Positions 14,655-24,861 of a DNA stretch of 64,000 nt are shown here, one piece after another. The notes below the pieces were generated by a model. It worked only from the letters and a program-made list of their open reading frames with translations, had not been told where the DNA came from and searched no databases. Location: assembly GCF_013141915.1 (NCBI RefSeq), contig NZ_SROX01000002.1, positions 1 to 64,000 on the forward strand. The letters are read 5' to 3'. This stretch comes from Cupriavidus necator. GTDB lineage: Bacteria > Pseudomonadota > Gammaproteobacteria > Burkholderiales > Burkholderiaceae. The translations under genes were made by a program, and so were the position numbers. The first letter of the stretch is position 1; each line of letters opens with the position of its first letter.

Positions 14655-15938
14655 CTATGCGCGCGCGGCATCGAAATCTTCTGCGTCGATGGCGGGGCGC
14701 CGCCCCGCCAGGCGGTCGGCCAGCAGGCCGGCACTGCCCATCGCCAGCGTAAACCCGAGCGCGCCGTGGCCTAGGTTGAGCCACAGCCCCGACACCCGCG
14801 ACGGACCCACCAGCGGCAGGCCGTCGGGCGTGGCCGGACGCAGCCCGGCCCACGGCTGCAGTTGCGCAAGCGGCTGGTCCGGCACGATGCCGGGGAACAG
14901 CGCACGGGTCTGGGCCACCAGCGTGCCGACCCGCTCCGGGTCGATACGGGTGCCGCCGCGCACCAGGTCGGCCATGCCCGCCACCCGCAGTGTATTGCCG
15001 ATCCGGGCATAAACGATCTTGTTGGCGAAATCCGTCACGCTGATATGCGGCGCGTGCGCACCGCTGGCCAGCGGCACCGTGATGCTATAGCCCTTGAGCG
15101 GCCACAGCATCGGCCGCACGCCCAGCGGACGCAGCAGCGGCACGCTGCCGATGCCGCCCGCCACGATGACCACGTCGGCGGGGACGATTTCCGCCTGCGT
15201 GCGCACGCCGGTGACGCGCCCGCCCTGCTGCACCAGCCCTTGCACGACGGTGCCAAAGCGCATCGACACGCCCGCATGGGCTCCGTCTCGCAGCAACCGT
15301 GCCAGCGACAGGCAGAAGCGATGGCAGTCACCCACCTCCTCGCTCGGGGTGTGGATGGCGCCGGCAATCTGGTCGCGGATGCCGGCCAGCGCCGGCTCCA
15401 GCGCCACGCAGGCAGCGCGATCCAGCGCCTGCTGCTCGCAGCCGAGGCTGGCCTGGTAGTCCAGCAGCCGGCAGGCCGAATCGAACGCAGCCGCGTCGCG
15501 GTGCACCACCAGCTTGCCGCGCCGCGCAAAATTGAAGCCGGCGCCGCCGTCGTCATGCTGGTGCCGGGCAACAAAGGCCTGCATCAGGTCGCGCGAATAA
15601 AAGCCCAGCCGTAGCAGCTTGCGTGTGGTGGCCTCACTGGTGGCGGCGTTGCAGGCGGCCATGAAGGCGGCCAGCCAGCGCCACTGCGCCGGATCCGCCG
15701 TGGGCCGGAAGCGCATCGGCGAATCGCGCCGCAGCAGCCAGCCCGGCACCTTGGCCATCACGCCCGGGCCCGCCAGCGGCGCCACGTAGCTGTAGCTCAG
15801 CTGCCCGCCGTTGGCAAAGCTGGTTTCTTCGCCCGGGCCGTCGTGGCGTTCCAGCACCGTCACCTGGTGCCCGTCCTCGGCCAGGCGCCATGCCGTCGTC
15901 ATGCCCACCACGCCCGCGCCCACGATCACCACCCGCAT
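14655..15938 (-). CDS. dadA: D-amino-acid dehydrogenase, DadA family FAD oxidoreductase
   Basis: The 427-residue FAD enzyme oxidises D-amino acids to oxo acids at the membrane, feeding electrons to quinones. The dinucleotide-binding motif 'VVIVGAGVVGMTTAWRLAEDG' stands at residues 3-23; further DadA features are 'ERHDGPGEETSFANGGQLS', 'YSYVAPLAGPGVMAKVP' and 'GLRPATPDGLPLVGPS' (each abbreviated in this note). The ATG at 15938 has AAAGGA 6 bases upstream; an ATG two codons earlier (15944) sits directly on that RBS and is less likely. It is divergent from a LysR regulator across 130 bases and heads a leftward set with two amino-acid binding proteins and a permease. Confidence 0.9.
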   Translation of the reverse strand: MRVVIVGAGVVGMTTAWRLAEDGHQVTVLERHDGPGEETSFANGGQLSYSYVAPLAGPGVMAKVPGWLLRRDSPMRFRPTADPAQWRWLAAFMAACNAATSEATTRKLLRLGFYSRDLMQAFVARHQHDDGGAGFNFARRGKLVVHRDAAAFDSACRLLDYQASLGCEQQALDRAACVALEPALAGIRDQIAGAIHTPSEEVGDCHRFCLSLARLLRDGAHAGVSMRFGTVVQGLVQQGGRVTGVRTQAEIVPADVVIVAGGIGSVPLLRPLGVRPMLWPLKGYSITVPLASGAHAPHISVTDFANKIVYARIGNTLRVAGMADLVRGGTRIDPERVGTLVAQTRALFPGIVPDQPLAQLQPWAGLRPATPDGLPLVGPSRVSGLWLNLGHGALGFTLAMGSAGLLADRLAGRRPAIDAEDFDAARA

Positions 15939-16068
15939 TGCCATTCCTTTGCCTGCATCCATCAGACAGAGCGTAGTGCAACCGCGCCGGCTTGCCCAAT
16001 GCGAATACGTGCCAGAATATGTCCTCAGGCTATGGGCGCCTGCCCGCCTTTTGATTGACTGAGATGCC

Positions 16069-17034
16069 ATGCGCTTGCGCCAGATCGAAGTGTTCCGCGC
16101 CGTGATGCTGACCGGCACCGTCAGCGAGGCCGCGCGCCTGCTGCACGTGTCGCAGCCGGTGGTCACGCGCGTGCTGCAGCATGCCGAGGCCTCGCTTGGC
16201 TTCCGCCTGTTCGAGCGGGTGCGCGGCCGGCTGCAGGCCACGCCCGAGGCCAACGCGCTGTATGGCGATGTCGAAAGGCTATATGGCGAGATCGAACGCG
16301 TGCGCCGGGTCTCGGAAAGCCTGCGCCACAAGGGCGCCGGCCGGCTGCGCGTGGCGGCCACCCCGAGCTTGGCCAACCCGCTGCTGGTGCCGGCGGTGCG
16401 GCGCTTCTGCGCGCGCCACCCCGACACCCAGGTGCAGGTGCTGACGCACCATACCGACGAAATCGTCGGCGCGCTGCTGGCCAACCAGATCGACCTGGGC
16501 TTCGCTTTCGCCCCGCCCCGCCACGAAGCGATCTCGAGCGAGCCGGTGGCCAGCGGCCGCATGCTGCTGGCGGTGCCGCGCGCGCAGCCGCTGCCCGCCG
16601 GCGGGCGCCGCCGCACGGTGCCGATGCAGCGGCTGATGGAGCGCGCCTTCATCGGCTATGACGACAACAGCTCGCTCGGCCTGCTGGTGCGCCAGACCCT
16701 GGCCCGGCATGCGCTGGAACCGCGCTCGACGCTGGAAGTGCAGACCTACTCGCTGGCGCTGGCGCTGGTCGACGCGGGGCTGGGCATGACGCTGCTGGAC
16801 CAGTACACCGCGCTCAGCGCCAGCGCCGAGCGCGTCGCGCTGCATGACGTAGCGCCGGTGCTGCCGTTCGAGATCCAGATGCTGCGCGCCAGCCACCGCG
16901 CCGGCTCGAGCCTGGCCGACGACCTGCGCGACCAGTTCGCGCAGGCCGCGGCAGCGCTCGCCGCAACGTTGCCGCAGCGCCTCGAAGCGCCCACGGCAAG
17001 CTTCGACGCCACGCCCGCCAGGCGCCGCGACTGA
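16069..17034 (+). CDS. LysR-family transcriptional regulator
   Basis: The 321-residue protein has an N-terminal winged helix ('LRQIEVFRAVMLTGTVSEAA', 'VSQPVVTRVLQHAEASLGFRLFER') and a LysR effector domain from about residue 90. Its divergent position against dadA, with a 130-base shared region, suggests that it controls the D-amino-acid dehydrogenase/transport genes in response to an amino acid; that is inference. No convincing T-N11-A operator could be fixed by eye. Start ATG 16069 gives the usual 'MRLRQIE' N-terminus. It ends with a basic tail ('TPARRRD'). Confidence 0.92.
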   Translation: MRLRQIEVFRAVMLTGTVSEAARLLHVSQPVVTRVLQHAEASLGFRLFERVRGRLQATPEANALYGDVERLYGEIERVRRVSESLRHKGAGRLRVAATPSLANPLLVPAVRRFCARHPDTQVQVLTHHTDEIVGALLANQIDLGFAFAPPRHEAISSEPVASGRMLLAVPRAQPLPAGGRRRTVPMQRLMERAFIGYDDNSSLGLLVRQTLARHALEPRSTLEVQTYSLALALVDAGLGMTLLDQYTALSASAERVALHDVAPVLPFEIQMLRASHRAGSSLADDLRDQFAQAAAALAATLPQRLEAPTASFDATPARRRD

Positions 17035-17117
17035 GCGGCGGACCGATTGACAGCCGCGCGCGCCGTGCACCATCATCAAGCCGCCTGCAGGCACAACCTG
17101 CCAGCGCCATCCTGCCT

Positions 17118-18434
17118 ATGTTCGTCCTGACCCTGATCCTGCTCGTCCTAGTCAGCGCCTTTTTCTCGATCTCCGAGATCGCGCTGACCGCTGCCCGCCG
17201 CACCAAGCTGCAAGTCCTGGCGGAGCGCGGCGACGGCCGCGCCACGCGCGTGTTGCGGCTCAAGGAAGAGCCGGGCAATTTCTTCACCATCGTGCAGATC
17301 GGGGTCAACAGCGTCGCCATCCTGGCCGGTATCCTCGGCGAGAAGCATGTGTCCGACCTGCTGCTGGAAGCGCTGTCGCCCTACATGCAGGTGGTGCACG
17401 CGCAGCGAACCGCCAACATCGGCTCGTTCCTGATCGTGACACTGCTGTTCATCCAGTTTGCCGACCTGATCCCCAAGCGCATCGCCATGACCTTTCCCGA
17501 GGCCTGCGCGCTCGCCGTGATCGACCCGATGCTGACGCTGCTGCGCGTGCTCAGGCCGCTGGTCTGGATCTTCAACGCCGCCGCCGATGCCATGCTGCGG
17601 CTGATGCGGCTGCCGACCAAGCCGGTCGACCAGATCACCACCGAGGACATCGCCGCGATGGTGGATGCCGGCGCCGAGGCCGGCGTGCTGCACAAGCATG
17701 AGCTGCACCTGATCGAGAACGTATTCGAGCTCGATTTCAAGGGCATCACCGCGATCATGACGCCGCGCGACGAGGTGGTCTACCTGAGCCTGGACGAGCC
17801 CGCCGACAGCGTGCGCCGCAAGCTGGTCAACCAGCCGCACGCGCAATACCCCGTGTGCGGCCACGATCTCGACGACGTGCAGGGCTATATCGATTCCAAG
17901 GACATCCTGCAGTTGCTGCTGGCCGATGAAAGCGCGGCGGTGATGGGTAATATCGGCCGCCACCACGACAAGAACGTACTGGTGATTCCCGACACGCTGA
18001 CCCTGTCCGAGTCGCTGACCCGCTTCCGCGAGATGCACCAGAGCTTTGCCGTGGTCATGAACGAGTACGGGCTGGTAGTGGGCATCGTCACGCTGGACGA
18101 TATCGTCGGCGCGCTGATGGGCGACATCCTCTACTCCAGCGAAGACGAGCAGATCGTGCGGCGCGATGACAGTTCGTGGCTGGTCGATGGCCTGACGCCG
18201 CTGGTGGACCTGAAGAAAGCGCTGGAGCTGGATGCGCTGCCCGGCGAGGACTATGTCGATACCGCGGCCGGGCTGGTGATCTATGCGCTCAAGCGTATCC
18301 CGAAGAAGTCGGAGTCGATCACCGTGGCGGGCTATCGCTTCGAAGTGCTGGACATCGACCATCACAAGATCGACCAGTTGCTGGTGTCGCGCCTGCCGCA
18401 AACATCGGAGGCTGAAGCGGCGTCGCCAGCGTAG
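17118..18434 (+). CDS. HlyC/CorC (CNNM) family membrane protein with CBS domains
   Basis: The 438-residue protein has a DUF21 membrane domain (residues 1-190, with 'SAFFSISEIALTAARRTKL' near 13-31), a CBS pair (about 205-340; 'ITAIMTPRDEVVYL', 'EYGLVVGIVTLDDIVGALMGD') and a C-terminal CorC/HlyC domain (about 350-430). Relatives are proposed Mg/Co efflux proteins; despite the 'hemolysin' name, membrane damage is not implied. Its last 116 bases lie opposite the 3' end of the PAP2 gene on the other strand. Start ATG 17118; 'cctgcct' upstream is not an RBS, so the start is by family fit. Confidence 0.9.
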   Translation: MFVLTLILLVLVSAFFSISEIALTAARRTKLQVLAERGDGRATRVLRLKEEPGNFFTIVQIGVNSVAILAGILGEKHVSDLLLEALSPYMQVVHAQRTANIGSFLIVTLLFIQFADLIPKRIAMTFPEACALAVIDPMLTLLRVLRPLVWIFNAAADAMLRLMRLPTKPVDQITTEDIAAMVDAGAEAGVLHKHELHLIENVFELDFKGITAIMTPRDEVVYLSLDEPADSVRRKLVNQPHAQYPVCGHDLDDVQGYIDSKDILQLLLADESAAVMGNIGRHHDKNVLVIPDTLTLSESLTRFREMHQSFAVVMNEYGLVVGIVTLDDIVGALMGDILYSSEDEQIVRRDDSSWLVDGLTPLVDLKKALELDALPGEDYVDTAAGLVIYALKRIPKKSESITVAGYRFEVLDIDHHKIDQLLVSRLPQTSEAEAASPA

Positions 18435-19437
18435 CGTCGCCGGCCAGACGATAGCGCTCGAGCGTATCCGGCAGCCGGAACCACGCTACATAGCCGAACG
18501 CCGCCACCACCGCAACGGCCGCCACCGTGCCGAGCCGCGACGGCGCCACGGAGTCCTGTGCCGCCGGCCCGTGCAGCGTGATGTAGGCCGCGCCAAGCAG
18601 CGCGATCCACGCCAGCCCGAGCGCATAACCCGCGGCCACATCGGAAAGCCAGTGCATGCCCAGGTACAGCCGCGACACGCCGATCGCCGCCACCGCCACC
18701 ACGGTCAGCGCCAGCACCGGAATGCGCACGCGCCATGGCTGGCGCAGACACATCAGGAAGGCCAGGAAGCCGTACGTGACCATGCTGCTGGTGGCGTGGC
18801 CGCTGGGGAAGGAATACGACTCCAGGCCGCTGTAGATACTGGCCGGACGCACGCGCGCCATGGCCAGCTTGAGCGCCATCACGCAGGCGCGCGCGCCGAG
18901 CAGCGCGCCGGCCCAGTACAGCGCCACGACCCACGCGCGGCGCCAGCACAGCCACGCGAACACCGCCACGCCCACCGCCACGGCAACGCGCCCGCCGCCC
19001 AGTTCAGTCACGGCCACCATCGCCAGGTCGAGCCAGTCGGAGCGCAAGGCGCGCAGCCCCGCGAACACGCGCTGGTCAAGGCGCACCACCTGCGCATTTT
19101 CTGCGACCTCGCCGGCCAGCCAGAACAGCGCGCTGCCGCATCCCAGCAGCACGGCGCCGGCCAGCAGCACCAGCAGCAACTCGGCCACGTCGCGCTCGAG
19201 CACGCGCAGCGTGATCGCGCCCAGCCGCCGCGGCCGCGCGGCCACGCGCGCCGACAGTGCGCCGGCGCCCCACACGCGCCAGCGCTCCAGCCAGCGCACG
19301 AGCGGCCGCAACAGGGCCACCAGCAGCGGCACCAGGCTCAGCAGCAGCAAGGTCACCAGCGCAAACAGCGCGAGCAGGCCCAGCGCCGCGCCCGGCGTGA
19401 GCCAGTGCTGGGCGAAGGCGCCGGCGCGCGCCGGCAT
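18319..19437 (-). CDS. PAP2-family phosphatase, membrane-bound
   Basis: The 372-residue polytopic protein has the three phosphatase motifs: 'KLAMARVRP', 'PSGHATSS' and 'SRLYLGMHWLSD', spaced as in PgpB/lipid phosphatases. It also has an extra N-terminal helix block. It probably dephosphorylates lipid phosphates such as undecaprenyl pyrophosphate or phosphatidylglycerol phosphate at the periplasmic face. ATG 19437 begins one base after the stop of the HD gene; GTG 19446 is an alternative that overlaps it by 8 bases. The C-terminal tail is polar and runs antisense to the HlyC/CorC gene, so the true end may be unusually extended. Confidence 0.88.
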   Translation of the reverse strand: MPARAGAFAQHWLTPGAALGLLALFALVTLLLLSLVPLLVALLRPLVRWLERWRVWGAGALSARVAARPRRLGAITLRVLERDVAELLLVLLAGAVLLGCGSALFWLAGEVAENAQVVRLDQRVFAGLRALRSDWLDLAMVAVTELGGGRVAVAVGVAVFAWLCWRRAWVVALYWAGALLGARACVMALKLAMARVRPASIYSGLESYSFPSGHATSSMVTYGFLAFLMCLRQPWRVRIPVLALTVVAVAAIGVSRLYLGMHWLSDVAAGYALGLAWIALLGAAYITLHGPAAQDSVAPSRLGTVAAVAVVAAFGYVAWFRLPDTLERYRLAGDATLATPLQPPMFAAGATPATGRSCDGRCPALRSDSPPR

Positions 19438-19438
19438 G

Positions 19439-20338
19439 TCAGTCACCGGATGCCTCCGCCGCGCCGACGATGCGGGCGATATTGGCGCGGGCCGGCGCCT
19501 CGCAGTCGGCGAAGGCCGCGGTCAGGAACAGTTGCGGGCGCTGCGCAAGGTGGCTCAGGAATGCCGCGCGCCGGCGCATGAATTCGGCCAGCAGCGCATC
19601 GCCCTGCAAGCCGGTGCGCGCCGCCAGCAGTGCGCGGTTCTCGGCAAAGACGTCCCGGCTGTGGCTGTCGAACACCTTCGGCGGCGCGGCCAGCCGCAGC
19701 AGGTCGAGATCGAGCACGGTGTCCGCGCCCTCGGCGCTCGGGCGATGGCCACGCGTATCCAGCACGATCCGCGCGGCACGCTCCAGCAGCGCGCGCGCCT
19801 CGCCAGGCGCGACCGTTTCGATCAGGGCGGCCGAGGCAGCTTCCTTGTGCTCGCAGCCTGCCACATAGACCGCGTCGTGGCACAGCACCGCCAACGCCTG
19901 CGCGCGGTCCAGCGCCACGCCGCGCGCATGGGCGGCCTCGAACATCTCGAGGATATGGCGGCGGTCGTGGTAGCGGCGGTACGGCGTGTCGTGCAGCGCC
20001 AGCACGTCTAGCACCGCCTGGCGCGGCAGGAAGTCCAGGCAGGCCAGTGCCGCGGGCCAGTCGGGCGCGAAGCGCGGCACTTCGCCCCGCGGCGTGGCCA
20101 CCGGTTCGCTGAACACATCGGCGCGGCGCACCCACAGCAGCGACGGGTCACGCATGGCGCGGTAGACCACCACCGGCGCCAGGTCGGCCTCGAAGCGCCC
20201 CACCCCTACCGCCGTGTAGGCGCCGCCCTTGTAATGCCGGTACGGCATGCCGGCGACGAGATTGGGATCGGTCGGCAGTTCGGACGGGTCGCCGTGAAAG
20301 GCCGGCGCGGTCGCCGGGCGGTCGGGTGGCTGGGTCAT
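19439..20338 (-). CDS. DUF1653-HD domain fusion protein
   Basis: The 299-residue protein has two parts. Residues 30-85 match DUF1653 ('YRHYKGGAYTAVGVGRFEAD', 'VVVYRAMRD'). Residues 110-290 are an HD-type hydrolase with 'HDTPYRRYHDRRHILEMFEAA' (split for length), 'AVLCHDAVY' and a later Asp-rich helix 'VLDLDLLRL'. The metal-binding His and Asp are present, so it should be an active phosphohydrolase; the substrate is unknown. DUF1653 usually occurs as a short stand-alone protein, so the fusion hints that it recognises something for the HD domain. ATG 20338 follows family length; the frame is open to 20368. It is probably co-transcribed with the PAP2 gene. Confidence 0.82.
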   Translation of the reverse strand: MTQPPDRPATAPAFHGDPSELPTDPNLVAGMPYRHYKGGAYTAVGVGRFEADLAPVVVYRAMRDPSLLWVRRADVFSEPVATPRGEVPRFAPDWPAALACLDFLPRQAVLDVLALHDTPYRRYHDRRHILEMFEAAHARGVALDRAQALAVLCHDAVYVAGCEHKEAASAALIETVAPGEARALLERAARIVLDTRGHRPSAEGADTVLDLDLLRLAAPPKVFDSHSRDVFAENRALLAARTGLQGDALLAEFMRRRAAFLSHLAQRPQLFLTAAFADCEAPARANIARIVGAAEASGD

Positions 20339-20454
20339 GGTGCGGCATCCTGCGTTGCGGATCGCCATGATAGTGCACCAGCCGGCGCGGCCGATGGCGT
20401 CCGCCGCGCGGTCCGGCTACCGTGCCAAAGGCGGCGAACACAATAGCGAGCGCG

Positions 20455-20492
20455 GAAAAAACAAAACCGACGCGCACTGTCGTGGGCGTCGG
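20455..20492 (-). terminator. Terminator downstream of tRNA-Ser
   Basis: Read leftward, CCGACGC/GCGTCGG forms a stem followed by TTTTGTTTTTT. It lies 60 bases after the tRNA end. The interval 20339-20551 holds no supported gene. Confidence 0.8.
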
Positions 20493-20549
20493 CCTGAGTC
20501 TTACTACACTGTTGTTGCCTGCCGGTGGTCGAGACCGGGCAGCTTCTTG

Positions 20550-20641
<92 letters not shown>

Positions 20642-20653
20642 GGTAACTGCTTT

Positions 20654-20688
20654 GCCGTGTGGCGAAACCAAGATTATAGCCACACGGC
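20654..20688 (-). promoter_or_regulatory. Perfect 10-bp inverted repeat around the tRNA-Ser -10 region
   Basis: GCCGTGTGGC (20654-20663) and GCCACACGGC (20679-20688) are perfect complements separated by 15 bases. The repeat overlaps the tRNA-Ser promoter and lies just downstream of serS. It lacks a T run on the serS strand, so it is not a standard terminator. It could be an RNase-stabilising 3' hairpin of serS mRNA or an operator. Confidence 0.6.
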
Positions 20689-20702
20689 ACTGGCCCGTGC
20701 AA
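20673..20702 (-). promoter_or_regulatory. Sigma-70-type promoter of tRNA-Ser
   Basis: On the minus strand, TTGCAC (20702-20697) and TATAAT (20678-20673) are 18 bases apart and the -10 lies 31 bases before the tRNA 5' end. Confidence 0.7.
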
Positions 20703-20721
20703 GAGGCCGGCAGCAGATTTT

Positions 20722-22101
<1,380 letters not shown>

Positions 22102-23484
22102 TCAATCCGGTTCGCCCGACTTGCCACCCTTGCCGCCGTCCTTGGGCTTGGCGGCACGCTGTTCGCGGTGCCAGGCCTGGTCGAGCTCGCGCAGGTGGCG
22201 CAGTTTCTCGGCAATCTTGCCTTCCAGCCCGCGCGGCACCGGCTGGTACCAGCCCTGCGCCTTGAGATCATCCGGGAAGTAATGTTCGCCGGCGGCATAG
22301 GCCTCGGGCTCGTCGTGCGCGTAGCGGTAGGCGTGGCCGTAGCCCAGCTCCTTCATCAGCCGGGTCGGGGCGTTGCGCAGGTGCACCGGCACCGCGCGCG
22401 ACTTGTCCTTGGCGACGAAGGCACGGGCGGCGTTGTAGGCGTTGTAGCCGGCATTGGACTTGGGCGCCACCGCCAGGTAGATCAGGGCCTGGCCCAGCGC
22501 CAGCTCGCCCTCGGGCGAGCCAAGGCGCTCATAGGTCTCGGCCGCGTCCAGCGTGATGCGCGCCGCGCGCGGGTCGGCCAGGCCGATATCCTCCCACGCC
22601 ATGCGCACGATGCGGCGCGCCAGGTAGCGCGGGTCGGCGCCGCCGTCGATCATGCGGCAGAACCAGTACAGCGCGGCGTCCGGGTCCGAGCCGCGCACCG
22701 ACTTGTGCAGGGCGCTGATCTGGTCGTAGAAGGCATCGCCGCCCTTGTCGAAGCGGCGCAGGTTTTCCGACAGCGCACTGCCCAGCAGCGCGGTATCGAT
22801 CTGTGCCGCGCCGGCTGTGCGCGCGGCGCGCGCGACGATCTCGATGTTGTTCAGCAGCTTGCGGCCGTCGCCATCGGCCGAGGCCACGATCAGCTGCAGC
22901 GCCTCGTCCTGCCAACTCAGTTTTCCCTGCTTGCCGCCGAGTTCTTCGCTGGCGCGCAGCGCCAGCTGCGTCAGCTCGGCATCGTCCAGGCTCTTGAGCA
23001 CGTAGACCGCCGCGCGCGACAGCAAGGCGCCGTTGACCTCGAACGAAGGGTTCTCGGTGGTGGCGCCGATAAACGTGAACAGGCCGCTTTCCACGTGCGG
23101 CAGGAACGCGTCCTGCTGGCTTTTGTTGAAGCGGTGCACCTCGTCGACGAATACCAGCGTGCGGCGGCCATGGGCGCGGAACTGCTCGGCGCGCTCGACC
23201 GCCTCGCGGATGTCCTTGACGCCCGACAGCACCGCCGACAGCGCGATGAACTCGGCGTCGAACGCATCGGCCATCAGCCGCGCCAGCGTGGTCTTGCCCA
23301 CGCCGGGCGGGCCCCACAGGATCATCGAATGCGGCTCGCCCGACTCGAACGCCACGCGCAGCGGCTTGCCCGGGCCCAGCAAATGCTGCTGCCCGATCAC
23401 CTCGTCGATGGTGCGCGGGCGCAGGCGCTCGGCCAGCGGTTGCCGGGAACGGTCGGGAGTATCGGAAAAAAGCGAGTCCGCCAC
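22102..23484 (-). CDS. rarA: Replication-associated recombination protein A (AAA+ ATPase)
   Basis: The 460-residue RarA/MgsA-type AAA+ ATPase acts at stalled replication forks together with SSB. It shows 'RPRTIDEVIGQQHLLGPG', Walker A 'GPPGVGKTT' (about 57-65), Walker B/box 'LVFVDEVHRFNKSQQD' and sensor 'GATTENPSFEVN', followed by the tetramerisation domain ('GLADPRAARITLDAAETYERLG', shortened). A basic Lys/Gly-rich tail ('KPKDGGKGGKSGEPD') extends beyond the usual end. serS follows on the same strand, as commonly seen in Burkholderiales. Confidence 0.95.
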   Translation of the reverse strand: MADSLFSDTPDRSRQPLAERLRPRTIDEVIGQQHLLGPGKPLRVAFESGEPHSMILWGPPGVGKTTLARLMADAFDAEFIALSAVLSGVKDIREAVERAEQFRAHGRRTLVFVDEVHRFNKSQQDAFLPHVESGLFTFIGATTENPSFEVNGALLSRAAVYVLKSLDDAELTQLALRASEELGGKQGKLSWQDEALQLIVASADGDGRKLLNNIEIVARAARTAGAAQIDTALLGSALSENLRRFDKGGDAFYDQISALHKSVRGSDPDAALYWFCRMIDGGADPRYLARRIVRMAWEDIGLADPRAARITLDAAETYERLGSPEGELALGQALIYLAVAPKSNAGYNAYNAARAFVAKDKSRAVPVHLRNAPTRLMKELGYGHAYRYAHDEPEAYAAGEHYFPDDLKAQGWYQPVPRGLEGKIAEKLRHLRELDQAWHREQRAAKPKDGGKGGKSGEPD

Positions 23485-23562
23485 GGTAGTCAGAACCTGT
23501 CTATACGCAAGATGCAGAGCGCCACAGTGTAGACCATTGGTGCGCCTCGCTTGCGTTGGCCC

Positions 23563-24708
23563 CTAGGCGGCAAACGCCACCACGTCCTCGATCTCGACGC
23601 GGATGCCGATGCGCTCGCCCACGGCGTGGTTGTGGTGCGAGGGCACCAGCGCCAGCACGCGGCCGCCGCTGGCCAGGCGCAGCGTGTACAGGATCTCGGC
23701 GCCGCGGAAGGCCTTGTGCACCACCTCGGCGCGCATCGGGCTGGCGTCGTCGTGGATGATGTCATCGGGACGCACCAGCACTTCGACCGCGGCGCCGGCC
23801 GGCAGGTCCAGCGGCACGGCTGGGCGCAGCAGGCCCAGCTCCAGTTCGATCTCGCCGGCAGCGCGCAGCCGCCCCGCCATCAGCACGCCCTGGCCGATAA
23901 AACCGGCGACAAAGCGCGACGCCGGCCGGTGGTACAGGTCGTGCGCGCTGCCCCATTGCTCGATCACGCCGTCGTGCATCACGCCGATCTCGTCGGCCAT
24001 GGCAAAGGCCTCGTGCTGGTCGTGCGTGACCAGGATGGCGGTGGTGCGCTGCGCCTTCAGGATCGCACGCACCTCCAGGCTGAGCCGTTCGCGCAGGTCC
24101 ACGTCGAGGTTGGAGAACGGCTCGTCGAGCAGCAGCAGTTCCGGGCGCGGCGCCAGCGCGCGGGCGAGCGCGACGCGCTGCTGCTGCCCGCCGGACAGTT
24201 CGTGCGGGTACTGGCGGCCAGCGCCGTCCAGGCCCACCAGCCGCAGCACCTCATCCACCCGCGCCGCGCGCTCGGCCCGGCTGGCGCGCGTCAGGCCGAA
24301 GCCGACGTTGGCCGCCACGTCCAGGTGCGGAAACAGGGCGTAATCCTGGAACACCATGCCGATGCGGCGCTGCTCGGGCGCCAGCAGCGTGCCCGATGAC
24401 GACACGGTCTGCCCGTCCAGCACAATGCGCCCGTCTTGCAGCGGCTCGAAGCCGGCAATGGCCCGCAGCACCGTGGTCTTGCCACAGCCGCTGGGCCCCA
24501 GCAGGCAGGCGATATGGCCGCGCCCCACCGCGAACGACAGGCCCTTCACCACGGCATGGCGGCCGAAGGCGTGGCGGATACGCTCCACCTCGATCACGGC
24601 CGGGGCGGCCGGGACCACGGGGACCGCGGCGCCCGGGGCAGTGGCTCGTGGAGCCGGACGGCTGCCGGTCTCGACGCCAGGCAATCGTGAATAGGAATCG
24701 GTTCGCAT
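23563..24708 (-). CDS. Ferric-iron-type ABC transporter ATPase (FbpC family)
   Basis: The 381-residue ATPase has Walker A 'GPSGCGKTT', Q-loop 'VFQDYALFPH', signature 'LSGGQQQR', Walker B 'LLLLDEPFSNLD' and H-loop 'VTHDQHEA', then a TOBE-like regulatory domain ('VRPDDIIHDD'). It should power the FbpB-type permease encoded divergently. The N-terminal 40 residues are a Pro/Ala-rich extension absent from typical family members. ATG 24708 lies only 6 bases after a perfect TATAAT, which suggests a leaderless mRNA; no RBS is present. In-frame alternatives would cut only the extension. Confidence 0.88.
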   Translation of the reverse strand: MRTDSYSRLPGVETGSRPAPRATAPGAAVPVVPAAPAVIEVERIRHAFGRHAVVKGLSFAVGRGHIACLLGPSGCGKTTVLRAIAGFEPLQDGRIVLDGQTVSSSGTLLAPEQRRIGMVFQDYALFPHLDVAANVGFGLTRASRAERAARVDEVLRLVGLDGAGRQYPHELSGGQQQRVALARALAPRPELLLLDEPFSNLDVDLRERLSLEVRAILKAQRTTAILVTHDQHEAFAMADEIGVMHDGVIEQWGSAHDLYHRPASRFVAGFIGQGVLMAGRLRAAGEIELELGLLRPAVPLDLPAGAAVEVLVRPDDIIHDDASPMRAEVVHKAFRGAEILYTLRLASGGRVLALVPSHHNHAVGERIGIRVEIEDVVAFAA

Positions 24709-24714
24709 GTGCGC

Positions 24715-24720
24715 ATTATA
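24715..24720 (-). promoter_or_regulatory. -10 element TATAAT of the fbpC-type gene
   Basis: A consensus TATAAT on the minus strand, followed by GCGCAC and then the ATG at 24708; the expected transcription start falls on or next to the start codon. Confidence 0.5.
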
Positions 24721-24861
24721 GGGAGATGGCGGGCACCCGCGGCCCGCGTCCACCCTGTGGCGGCGCGCCGGCGGCGACGGCATTGCTAGAATGCGTCAGC
24801 CCGCACACCGCGCCGCCAGGCAACGGGACGGCGGGCGGCTCTCTGCTCACCGTTCCCGCGC

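Noticed and set aside
15945-16652. Upstream extension of the dadA frame
   Set aside because: It lies antisense to the LysR gene and has no family match; the RBS supports the ATG at 15938.
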